Positions 1-9,378 are shown, counted from the stretch's first letter. The stretch is DNA of 10,431 nt from a bacterium (GCA_017453665.1 JAFTEM010000002.1:1-10431), one strand, 5' to 3'. Made by a program: numbers and translations. Notes: generated from the letters alone by a model not told the origin.

Positions 1-1233
1 GCTGTAGAAGAAGGTGCTTCAGATATCCATATTGAGCCTCTTGAAAACTATTCTAGAATCAGATTAAGAATAGACTGAGTGCTTCAAGAACTTATCCAGT
101 ATCCTAGATCTCTTCATGAATCAGTAATTTCAAAATTTAAGATTGAATCAGGACAGATGAGACCTGATGAAAAGAGATTACCACAGGATGCCAGAGTTTC
201 TTCTATAACTCAAACAAATAAAGAAATCGATCTGCGTGCGAACACCTTACCTACTGTTTGGTGAGAAAAACTCGTAATGCGTATCGTAGATAAATCAAAA
301 GCTATCCCCGCCCTCAATACGCTAGGTATTGTAGGTTCAAATAAAGTTTCTATCGAAAAACATCTTCAAGATCCGAACGGTATTTTGCTTAATACTGGAC
401 CTACTGGTTCTTGAAAAACAACAACACTTTATGCCGCTCTAAACGAAATTAATGATATTGAAAGAAATATTATTACTTATGAAGATCCGGTAGAAAACAA
501 AATGGAAGGATTAAACCAATCACAGGTAAGATCTGATATTGGTTATACTTTTCTTTCAGGTTTAAGATCTGCCCTCAGACAAGACCCTGATGTTATCATG
601 GTATGAGAAATTCGTGATAAGGAGACTCTAGAAATGGCCATGGAATCAGCCATGACCTGACACTTGGTGTTCTCTACAATCCATACCAACTCAGCTGTAG
701 AAACGCTTACCAGAGCCTTCAATCTTTGAGCAAAACCATTTATGGTAGCAGGTACTTTCAACCTCGTAATTGCGCAAAGACTTTGTAGAAATATTTGTCC
801 TAATTGTAAAACAACAACTAATGTACAAGCAGATCCAAGGTATCAAAATGCGCTAGAAACCTTCAAAGAGTTCGATAGAGACGCACTTAAAGATGAACTT
901 ATGAGTAGAGGAATTACCGGTCAAGAATGGTCAACATTTATTAAAGACGGTATTATTGCTATTTGAACAGGTAAAGATCCAAAAACAGGAGGAATCTGTC
1001 CTTTATGTGGAGGTTCATGATATAAAGGTAGAGTTTGAATCTATGAGCTTATGGATTATACCGATGATATTAAGAGTTTGATTTTGGATGGTAAATCAGC
1101 ATTCGATATCGGACACTACGCTCTAGCAAAAGGTATGATTGATCTTGAGAGAGACGGTATCTTTAAAATCATGAAATGAATGACAACACTTGATGAACTC
1201 TACAGGTTCGTAAGACTAAGAAATAAGAAATAG
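1..1233 (+). CDS. pilB: Type IV pilus assembly / type II secretion ATPase PilB (GspE family), 5' partial
   Basis: This is the cytoplasmic hexameric ATPase that powers pilin polymerisation. The 5' end lies outside the window, and 410 codons are present, starting in the conserved stretch before ASDIHIEP. Residue numbers count from the first visible codon. Walker A is GPTGSGKT at 133-140, and its second-last glycine (138) is TGA. The Asp box YEDPVE is at 160-165. Walker B is around DPDVIMVGEIRD at 195-206, with G202 also TGA, and the His box STIHTN is at 225-230. Zinc-type cysteine pairs are CPNC at 266-269 and CPLC at 333-336. Ten TGA codons read as glycine. Under the standard code the gene would be shattered, but under code 25 it is one clean frame to TAG. 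pilC follows after 28 bases, so the two are probably one operon. A GspE or PilT paralogue is possible, but the adjoining pilC favours PilB. Confidence 0.95.
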
Positions 1234-1261
1234 ATACTTTATACCAAAGACTAAATAAAAA

Positions 1262-2347
1262 ATGCAAAAAAATTTTATCGATAATATTATCCAAGAAGTT
1301 AATAAACCTAGTCTTGACTCAAAGGTAAATTTTTTCAGACTTCTTGCGGTATCACAAAATGCAGGTCTTGGTATCAGAGAATCTTTAGTTTCAATCAATA
1401 AATCAGAATCTAATAAAACATTAAGAGATATGATTAACGGAATGATCTATTCCTTAACTGAATGAGCATCACTTGCAGATGCGCTTTCTGAATATGATTA
1501 TTTCTTTAATTCAGAGGAAATCGAGCTTATTAGATCCGCACAGATTACAGGTAATATGTCTTCAGTTGTTGCTCAGCTCGCAGAAGAATTGGAAAACAAC
1601 CAGGAAATTAACTCTAAGATTTCTAAAGCATTAAGTTACCCTATTATGATTTTAGCAATTGCTGTTATTGCTGTAATCGTTATCCTAGTATACGTTATGC
1701 CAGGAATGGTAGAGATGTTCGTACAATGAAACACTGAGCTTCCAGCAATTACACAGTTTATGCTCGATCTTTCCGACTTTTTTGAACAATATTGGATTAT
1801 GATATTCCTTATTGTTGTTGGAGTAGTTGTTGGATATAAGGTTGCTTATAGTAAGGTCGTAATCTTTAAAGTTTTTATGGATACCTTATTTGTAAAAGTT
1901 CCTGTAATTTGAGATGTAGTAAAAACATTCTATATGTATAGATTCTCAAACCTTCTCTCTCAATTTTATGAGGCATGAGTATCTCCAGTAGTGTCATTGA
2001 ATCTTTTAGCAAGTATCTTTGATAATTTTAATTATAAAAAGAAAATGCTTGATGCAAAATCAGATCTTGAATCTTGATTTACCTTGTATGAAGCATTATC
2101 TTCATCATCACTTTTTGATCCAATCTTAACGCAGATTATTAATGTGTGAGAAAATACTTGATCATTAACAAGTGTGCTAGGGAAAATGTCTATTTTCTAC
2201 CGTAATAACTTTAGAAATACTATCGATATGGCTACGTCTCTAATTTCACCAATCTTTATGGTGTTAATCGCATCCGTTGTATGATTAATCGTTGCTGCGA
2301 TTTATCTTCCAATGGCGGATATGCTTCAAGCCGTTCAAAATCTTTAA
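1262..2347 (+). CDS. pilC: Type IV pilus inner-membrane platform protein PilC (GspF/T2SSF family)
   Basis: This is the polytopic inner-membrane platform on which PilB acts to assemble the pilus. The 361-residue length is slightly short for the family (about 400). The layout is typical of two T2SSF repeats. A soluble helical domain fills roughly residues 1-125, and a strong membrane segment covers about 128-150, ending near VMPGM. A second membrane segment lies at about 179-196, then a second helical domain, and a last membrane segment at about 330-352. The family-like ALSYP, LPAIT and YRFSNLLS stretches are visible. Eight TGA codons read as glycine, including one inside the last membrane segment. 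The ATG start is the first in frame after the pilB stop. There is no Shine-Dalgarno sequence before it, only AT-rich DNA. The next gene starts 20 bases downstream. Confidence 0.93.
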
Positions 2348-2367
2348 TTTTATCTTTATTGAAAAAT

Positions 2368-3036
2368 ATGAAAAAACAAGTTATAGGAATATTAGCTATA
2401 GCTTTGTTGGGATTCAGTTTTACATCAGCATCAAGAGTAACTGAAATTATCCAATATCATTTTCAATATTGAACAAAAATGTGAGTAGAATACGTTTCTA
2501 CAACGAATGCAAAATGAGATTATTCAGATCTTTGGTATGTCCTTAGTCAATCTGATTATTTTCTTAAAGAAAATATTTCACAACTTCTCGATTCAAATGA
2601 AAGAAGTACAAATCTTACAAGATATTTAAGAGATGGAACTTCATTAACAAATGCTTTATGATATCATAAAAACAGTTTAAATAGTGAGTTACAAACTATT
2701 GCAAATAAAATCCAGAATTGTGAGAACCAGCTTTCAAGAGCAAACCAACTCTATACAACAAGTTTGAGCTCTAGAAACGAGAATGGATTCAATCAAGCAG
2801 TACAGAGTGCACAATCAGCAAGAAGCTGTCTATGAGAATTACAAGCCCAACAAAGTGCAGTAAAAACACTTCTTTCACAAGTCGACACGTACTCAACACT
2901 AATCAATAGAAGAACAACCTATTTAAAAAATAATCAATCACTTATTTTAAAACATTATGATATTCTTAAACCTTCACTTCTAAGAGAACTCTATCCAATA
3001 GCTGTGCAATTAGAAAACCAAAGTAAGTCACTCTAG
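2368..3036 (+). CDS. Hypothetical secreted helical protein, third gene of the pilBC operon
   Basis: I do not recognise this 222-residue protein. It begins with a clear signal peptide: MKKQ, a hydrophobic core through about residue 17, and a likely cleavage near TSA at 19-21. The mature part is rich in Q, N, S, L and K without long hydrophobic stretches, and residues about 100-180 look helical and possibly coiled-coil. The only two cysteines seen are C118 and C154 and could form a disulfide if the protein is exported. Five TGA codons read as glycine. It lies 20 bases after pilC in the same direction, so it is probably co-transcribed and may be a periplasmic or surface accessory to the pilus. 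That role is inferred from position only. Its TAG stop overlaps the stop of the convergent penicillin-binding protein gene. Confidence 0.8.
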
Positions 3037-5522
3037 ATATCATAAGCAAGAACATAAGAAGCTATTTGTTTAAAGATAGGTCAGGCGGTAAATCATCACC
3101 ACTGACTTCTTCTTGGACGACGAATCCAAATAAGTACAACATATCTTGGATTATCAACAGTGATTACTCAAGCAAAGGTTCCGTTTGTCCAACCTTCTCA
3201 TCTTCCATATTTTCAACGGAAGGCAATCTGCGCGGTTCAACTTTTTGCTCCTAATTTTACTTCTGGAATGTTCGCATTTACAAGCTCATTATTCGTATTT
3301 AAGACCTCCCATAATCATTTAGTGATAGCCTCAGATGTAGAATTTTTAAAGATTTTTTTCTTTTCTTGATAAGAAGAAATTTCTTGTTCAGTATTCTCAG
3401 ACCCTTTATTAATAATCTGAGAAATAATAGTTGGTTTCATATAGTATCCACCATTTACAAGTGCAGCATATGCTGCAGCTAATTGAATCTGGGTTACTGT
3501 TAATCACTGTCCGAACGAATTGTTTAAGAATCTTGATAACGATACAATATTTTCTTTATCAACAAATCCTTCTTTTTCTCATGCAAGTTCAATCTCTGTT
3601 AATTCTCAAAATCAAAGTTTGCTAAGGTAATTATAGAATGCATATTTTTGAATCTTTTGAACAATATTTACCATTCAGATATTACAAGACCATATCAGCG
3701 CATGCAAATAATTGTGAGTTCATTCACAAATCTTAGTAGCGTTCTTGATCGTAAATGGTCAAACATCAACATATCATTTGTCGGTATATTGATCATTTAA
3801 GGAAACTTCATCAGTATCAAGTCCAATTGCTGTAGTGAATGATTTAAAAATACTTCCTGGTTCAAATGGTGTAGAGATATTATTATCAACAAAAACTTGA
3901 GGTCAATAAATATTGCTTTCTATAAATTTTTGAAGTCCTGTGTTTTGTCTTTCACTAATGGTTGCTGTCCTATAATTTCCTCATGTATAAATATAAACAG
4001 GAATCTCATTATAACTTAAATCATCAATAATATAAGCATATTCTTCTCCCAATGGCATTAATGTATATGCATCATTATAAGAATTTGGATTAAAACTTGG
4101 AGCACTCACAGAAGCTTTTACTTCTCATTTTTCTGTATCAAAGACTAAGATATTAATAGCATCAGCTCTTAAATCTATAAGTTGCTGTTTTGCAAGTTGT
4201 TCAGCCTCTCTCTGAAGTCAAAGATCTATTGTTAGATAAATATCACTTCAATCTACTGGTTGAACTATCTCAAATTCATTAGTTCCAACATTTCAAGCCA
4301 TTCCAGAACTTCTTCATTTTATTTCTCCTTTTGTTCCTTTGAGCATATCATCATAATATTGTTCTATTCAATAATATGCCACTCAATTCTTACCAACAAA
4401 TCAGAGAATATTAGCCATAAAATCACCATAAGGATAATACCTTGTTGTATATGGTTCAAGGATTAATCAATAGAGGACAGGGATTCCTATAAAACGGTTA
4501 TTGGTTGGATCTTTTTTTGATTTCTCATTTTGATGTTCGGTTTTGAGATTTCTAACTTCTTCCGCTAATTCAGGATTTAATCAAGAAATAAGTTTAATAT
4601 ATCTTCGTTCTTGATACTCAAAAAGTTTTTCAAAATTCTCTCAAACTGGATATTTCCATTTCTGTAAAATAGCTTTTAATTGAGCAATAGCGCGGGATTT
4701 GTTTGTTACTTTAGCAGGGACAACGTAAAGATAATTTTCTTTTTCTATTGAAACAAATGGAAGCTCTAATTGTTTTAGTTCTTCTAAAAATCTTGGTTCA
4801 GTATAATATCAAAGATAATTCGATGTTTTTACTCAAATTTGAATCTTTTCATCAAGCCTTCTCTTAATTAAATCAATTGCTCTAGCTTCAGAGAATTCAT
4901 CAACGACCCTATTATATTGTTCTTCATATCATGTAAAATCAAAGGTATCGTATTCTGGTGATTTTTCTCATTGTCCATAATAGAAAAGATCAGGTTTTTT
5001 AGGAAGAAGATCTACTCAAGCAAAAAGTTCGACATTCCTTACACATTCTGCTTTTGTCGGTTCCTTCATCCCGTTAATTACGCAAAGATGTTTATAGATA
5101 ATAGGAGCAATAATTTCTATGAAACGAGGTTTCATAGCTCCTGTTGGTAAACCTTTTGATGCATTTTCTGCAGGAAATTCTGTTAAATCCGCTGGGTCTA
5201 ACGCTAAATCATAAAGAGTGATATTTTCTGTCAATTGCACTTCATGTCATCATTTATCTAATGCATAAATATTACCTCTTTCAGGAGTTAATGAAGATTC
5301 TTTATAATGAAGCTTACTTAATTGGATATCATATTCGTCATGCTTAACAATCTGTAGCCAAAAAAGTTTGAGGATAAGGATTCCAAATAAGAATAAGAAA
5401 AACACAATCAATGTTAATTCTTTACTATGAATTGTAGCATTGATAAACGGAATATTTTTTATCATCATTCGTAAAGAAGCCTCTTTACTATGAGATCTTT
5501 TTGGACTATAAAGACTATTCAT
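3033..5522 (-). CDS. Class B penicillin-binding protein transpeptidase (FtsI / PBP2 family)
   Basis: This is a membrane-anchored D,D-transpeptidase that cross-links peptidoglycan. It has 829 residues, longer than the usual 550-700. A cytoplasmic N-terminus of about 34 residues is followed by one membrane anchor at about 35-58. The RGNI motif that opens the dimerisation/pedestal domain is at 82-85. The transpeptidase motifs are S557-I-F-K560 (nucleophile and general base), S612-C-N614 and K760-S-G762, where G762 is TGA. The C-terminus has the family-like DNPRYVVLIWI and AGPIFKQIA stretches. About three dozen TGA codons read as glycine, and I followed the frame through every line without meeting TAA or TAG. 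The extra length is in the dimerisation region before residue 500. The gene starts 17 bases after the stop of the prepilin-like gene, so the two are probably co-transcribed. FtsI (division) and PBP2 (elongation) cannot be told apart from the motifs. Confidence 0.93.
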
Positions 5523-5539
5523 AATGAGTAATTCAAGAT

Positions 5540-6571
5540 TTATTTAATATAAAATCCTTTCGTATCAAAAACCGTTTCTAAAGTATATTCAAATCATCAA
5601 GATCCTCACCAATTTCTATTTGAAGAAAGATGTTCGCTCAATCATGCAGTGAGAGATATTTTGATATAAGGATTTATTTGTTGATTCATTTCTGCCCAAG
5701 CAAGGTCTGGGTCTTTTACTGGATAAATTTCAATATTCCAATCTGTGATATTTAGTTTCTCATCAAAGAGGTCTACCCATCAATCATCTTTACTACCAGG
5801 AAGTTTATATCAAGGATAAAGTTCTGTTGATGATGTAGCTGTTTTTAAGGCATTTCAGGTACACTCAAACATTTGTCCATGATCACATGCCCAAGTATCT
5901 ATTTGACCATCGAAAACTCAAGAATCACTTGCTGCATCAAATTGATGTTTACTTCACGCATCAAACCCTCTTAACTTAAGCATTTGGATTCAATAATATC
6001 CTGTTCAAAAATTTGTTTTATCGCTTCACGTATATTCATGCAAATATCTTCTTAAGAAAATTCTTCTAGATCAATCGTGAGAAATAAGATAAAGTTCCTT
6101 TATACTCGTTGGATTACTAATTGCTTCTTGTCAATTCCCATAATCCCTATCATCAGCATCTCCCACGATATTTCCGTCGTTATCTGTATCTTCTCAATAA
6201 CTCCAAAACGTTCTTTTATACTGTCCATAAGAATAAGGACTTCACGATGATCAATTTGTTGAGGTTAACAATGTATGATTTGTATTTCCATTTCAATAAT
6301 AAGTATCTTCTGTACAATGTCCTTTATCAAGAGTACAACCTACAGCTTTTCTATTATAATATTCCTCATAATCTACAGTATAATCTTGAAAAATAATAGC
6401 TAATCTATCCATAGCATCATTTGTCTGTTGGATAAGCGTCTGTCTGGCATCATTAAAATTCTTAACTTTTGGTAGGGTTTCCAAAAGCCTATACATAATC
6501 ACAATAATAGATGAGGAAATAAGTACTACTAAAATTATTTCAATCAGAGTAAATCATCTTTTTCTTGCCAT
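5540..6571 (-). CDS. Prepilin-like protein with N-terminal cleavage/methylation motif
   Basis: The 343-residue product starts MARKRG then FTLIEIILVVLISS, a type III (class A) prepilin leader with the Glu at mature position 5 and a hydrophobic helix. The glycine at the cleavage site is a TGA codon, so the gene is only recognisable under code 25. Prepilin peptidase should remove six residues and methylate Phe. The mature part is much larger than a major pilin (about 150 residues), so it is more likely a minor pilin, pseudopilin or tip adhesin. It has four cysteines, C79 and C86 plus C229 and C237, suggesting two local disulfides. An acidic stretch, DTDNDG at 128-133, resembles a calcium-binding loop. 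About 19 TGA codons read as glycine. It lies between a terminator hairpin upstream and the penicillin-binding protein gene downstream. It is probably a substrate of the PilB/PilC machine, by inference. Confidence 0.85.
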
Positions 6572-6600
6572 GATGTTCAAAACTATCTACTAAACATATA

Positions 6601-6629
6601 AAAATTCTCCCAATACTAAGGAGAATTTT
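6601..6629 (-). terminator. Rho-independent terminator after the peptidoglycan-binding protein gene
   Basis: A perfect 10-bp stem (AAAATTCTCC at 6601-6610 with GGAGAATTTT at 6620-6629) encloses a 9-base loop. On the - strand it is followed by a short T run. It begins 8 bases past the stop of the 6638-8089 gene. The hairpin is nearly symmetric and could also act on + strand transcripts. The T run is short, so read-through into the prepilin-like gene is possible. I see no convincing separate promoter for that gene. Confidence 0.75.
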
Positions 6630-6637
6630 CTAAAAAA

Positions 6638-8089
6638 TTATTGTAATAAACTATTCATTTTTGCTCTAGTTGCTGTACCAAACCAACCGTATGCTGATTT
6701 ATCTTTTTCTTTTCCTGTAATAATTCCTTCTTTAAGTTGGAAATGATAAACAGCTTCAATAGTTGCTGGAGAATATACTCAAGTAATCTCACCATCATAG
6801 TATCCTCGTTTTTTAAGAACAGTCTGTAATGTTTTTACTTGTTCATAATATTGATTTTTCTTAAATGCTTGAGTAAAGACAACATTTGTAACTGGAGTTT
6901 CTGTTACAACATTTTCTTCAACACTACCAGTTTGTTCTTCTGCTTCCTGAACAGGAGAAATTGATTCTAACATTGTTCTAAAGTTTCTTACAAGTTTTCT
7001 TGTTAAAGTTTCACTATCTTTTTGGAAATAAGTAACAGTTGGAGCCTCTAAAATAGACATATTAATTTTTCAATCATTTATGGCATCAGTTAAAAGATTA
7101 AGTCCTTTTACTAAGCTTTCACTTGTTGTATCGACATCTTTAGCATAACTTGTAATATTAAAGCTTGTTGTGAGAAGAAGAGAACAATCAACAGTCTTTT
7201 CTGAATTTAAGAATTGTTTATCAACATTAGCTTTTTTATCTAATAAAGTTTCATAATTTTCATAAGAAAAGAGTGCAGAGAAAAGATAGTACTCAGATTT
7301 TTTAATCTCAGTTCTAAATTTCTTTATAAAATTATCTTTGTTAATATAATATTGAGCTTGAACATCACTATTTGGTTGATATTTTTCAATATATTCAGTA
7401 ATAACTTTATCTAATTGAGCTTCAAAAGCTTCTTCAGCTTCAGCTCTCGCTTTTTCTAAATCAACTAATAATGTTGAATTTTTATTAATAGCCCCAGAGA
7501 AATCTTCTAAAGCCTTTGTTACGTTATCAGCTGCAGATTCAATCATTGTAAATGCATCTAATTTAACAGCCAATCCGTTTAATAGTTCAGAATTATTGTC
7601 AACATAAGCTAAGAAATTGTTTTTAGCTGCTGTAGCTTTTGTGTAGTAAGTGCTTTCTAAATCAGTAATTTTTTGTGCATTCTGATTATAGTAAGTATCT
7701 AGAGAACTTTCAAAGACTATAGGATCTTGTGTAGTTAATCCAAAGCTTAGTCTCTTAATATCTCAATCAAGTTGGATATATTCATTAAGAATTGTCTCTT
7801 GGAGTCAAGAAACAAGTTTATTAAAATCTAAATCTTGATCTTCTCCTGAAATAGCTCATAAACAACTTGCTGCTTTAAAAAGTGTTGTTTCTGTTATAGC
7901 AGAACTCTCTTTAGCTGTGCTTTCTAATTTTTTCTTACTGCTTTCTAAGTTCTCTAGGAGTTGTGTTCTATTAGTATCTAATTTTTTACTAAAAGCCTCT
8001 ATTTGAGAACCTGTTAATCAAGCGGCAAATACTCAATTACTTATCACAAGAAGTCATAATCACATAAGAGAAATTCAGATTTTTTTCAT
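6638..8089 (-). CDS. Secreted helical protein with C-terminal peptidoglycan-binding domain
   Basis: The 483-residue product begins with a signal peptide (MKKI, hydrophobic core to about 17, likely cleavage near VFA at 20-22). All five glycines in the first 24 residues are TGA, so under the standard code the gene would stop at codon 5. Residues about 25-400 are charged, rich in E, K, N and A, and look helical or coiled-coil, with no recognisable enzyme motif. The two cysteines noticed are C76 and C302. Residues about 413-483 look like a PG_binding_1 domain: LQTVLKKRGYYDGEITG, then SPATIEAVYHFQ, then GWFGTATRAKMN near the end. Family members bind cell-wall glycan or peptide, often beside a hydrolase domain, but none is seen here. 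It is transcribed divergently from clpP. It may be a wall-anchored spacer or surface protein. Confidence is good for export and wall binding, low for a specific role. Confidence 0.85.
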
Positions 8090-8220
8090 TAGCAAAATAC
8101 AAAGGATAAAGAGTATATTGTATGAGTAGTGTTTTTATTAAAAAATTCAAGTTGAAATCTTAAAAAAAAACACTAAAAGAAAGATTGAATTTTTAACTTT
8201 TATACCATAAACGTAAGCGA
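8090..8220. promoter_or_regulatory. Divergent intergenic region between the wall-binding protein gene and clpP
   Basis: These 131 AT-rich bases must hold the start signals of both outward-facing genes. On the - strand a TACAAT -10-like hexamer (ATTGTA at 8117-8122 on +) lies about 30 bases before the ATG, but no good -35 sits at the right distance. On the + strand TTGAAT at 8185-8190 and TATACC at 8201-8206 are visible, spaced too closely for a standard promoter. An A9 run occurs at 8162-8170. Neither gene has a Shine-Dalgarno sequence. Confidence 0.4.
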
Positions 8221-8808
8221 ATGACATTAATTCCTACCGTTATCGAAAAAACTAAAGCAGGAGAAAGAGCCTACGATATTTATTCAAGATTGTTAGAAGA
8301 TAGAATTATTTTCGTTGGAGAGCAAGTACATAGTGCTATGGCTAATACAATTATCGCACAAATGCTTTTCTTAGAAAAAAAAGATCCTGATAAAGATGTA
8401 ATTATGTATATCAATACTCCCGGAGGAGAAGTTAATTCAGGGTTGGCTATTTATGACACAATGCAAATCTTAAAATGTGATATCCAAACTATTTGTACTG
8501 GATTGGCTGCATCTATGGGATCACTTTTGCTTGCATGAGGAACAAAGGGGAAAAGATTCGCTCTTCCTCATTCTAGAGTAATGATCCATCAGCCACTTAT
8601 AGCAGGCGGAGGTATTTCTGGACAAGCAACTGATATCCAAATAGAAGCAGAAGAAATGATGAAAGTAAAGGAAATATTAACAGATATTATTGCTAAACAT
8701 TCATGAAAAAAGTATGAAGAAGCACTAGCTGATATGGAAAGAAATAAATGGATGAGTCCAGAAGATGCATTAGCATATGGACTTATTGATAAAATTATTT
8801 GAAAATAG
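8221..8808 (+). CDS. clpP: ATP-dependent Clp protease proteolytic subunit ClpP
   Basis: This is the serine peptidase that forms the barrel chamber of Clp proteases and degrades proteins unfolded by ClpX or ClpA/C. The 195-residue length matches a mature ClpP, with almost no propeptide. The catalytic triad is S98 (in GLAASMGS), H123 (in VMIHQP) and D171 (in ALADMER). The oxyanion-loop glycines are in [10 protein letters not shown] at 65-74. Three of 17 glycines are TGA (G106, G162, G194), and all six arginines are AGA. No Clp ATPase gene is adjacent. The gene stands alone, with a terminator 33 bases after its stop. The ATG at 8221 fits the normal N-terminus (LIPTVIEKT), although no Shine-Dalgarno sequence precedes it. 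Confidence 0.97.
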
Positions 8809-8840
8809 ACAATTGCCTTCTAACTTCACAATTCATATAT

Positions 8841-8872
8841 AAAACTCCTAATCTTTTTTTAGGAGTTTTTTT
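8841..8872 (+). terminator. Rho-independent terminator of clpP
   Basis: A stem of about 10 bp (AAAACTCCTA at 8841-8850 with TAGGAGTTTT at 8860-8869) has a T-rich loop and runs into a stretch of seven T. It ends the clpP transcript and separates it from the next gene, 60 bases downstream. Confidence 0.85.
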
Positions 8873-8931
8873 CTTGAATTTAGATTTCCATTTCCTTAGA
8901 AGTAGAAAAAACAAAAAACCAAAAACCAACT

Positions 8932-9378
8932 ATGACCCAACAAGAAGTAAAAAAAATTGTTTCTCGGATTCTAAAGAATACTGAGGAAATGACCGCTAAA
9001 AACATGATTAATCGTGCGGTTAAAATATTTAATGATTGTGCTCTTCTTTTTGATGCACGAAAAGAGATAGAGAACTTTCCTGTTGCTTATGGATGGGATA
9101 GCGCTCGAATTCATTTCCTTTTTGGAGTATCAATGCTGGGGAGGTCAGAAGCCTCGCCGTATGGAAGCTATCGCAAGCTGACACCTTGTCGCTCATTTCG
9201 CAAAGGAGAAGGGATTGATGCTGATTGTATCTTCTTTGACAAAATGAATATGTCGTTAGCAAAAGCTTACAAGAAAAAGAAGACGCGAGAAGAATTTTTT
9301 GGCCAACTAAGTAAATATCTCAAGACATTTCAAAAACTTTTGGATACACGTTGGATCAAACTTTATGCGGAAGCGTAG
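8932..9378 (+). CDS. Hypothetical protein, probably acquired; no UGA glycine codons
   Basis: I do not recognise this 148-residue product. It is basic, lacks a signal peptide and membrane segment, and so is probably cytoplasmic. The N-terminal 45 residues (MTQQEVKKIVSRIL onward) and the C-terminal 40 (EEFFGQLSKYLKTF onward) look helical. A middle part at about residues 67-98 is rich in G, S, R and P and has higher GC. Codon use differs sharply from the neighbours: all seven glycines are GGN and none is TGA, while nine of ten arginines are CGN and none is AGA. This suits an origin in a standard-code organism such as a host or phage. It is bounded by its own terminator, whose stem includes the stop codon, and by that of clpP. 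No Shine-Dalgarno sequence precedes the ATG. The frame is intact, with no sign of decay. Confidence 0.7.
   Translation: MTQQEVKKIVSRILKNTEEMTAKNMINRAVKIFNDCALLFDARKEIENFPVAYGWDSARIHFLFGVSMLGRSEASPYGSYRKLTPCRSFRKGEGIDADCIFFDKMNMSLAKAYKKKKTREEFFGQLSKYLKTFQKLLDTRWIKLYAEA

Noticed and set aside
6121..6396. 91-codon open frame on the + strand
   Set aside because: It lies wholly opposite the prepilin-like gene, has low-complexity Y/L/N composition and no recognisable feature.
1..8089. Many fragmented open frames suggesting pseudogenes under the standard code
   Set aside because: Each break is a TGA at a position expecting glycine. With code 25 every gene is a single intact frame.
1..8808. TGA as selenocysteine or tryptophan
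   Set aside because: TGA replaces glycine in known motifs, tryptophan is encoded by TGG in the same genes, and the codon is far too frequent for selenocysteine.
9029..9262. 77-codon open frame on the - strand
   Set aside because: It overlaps the longer 8932-9378 gene, which has a matching terminator on its own strand.
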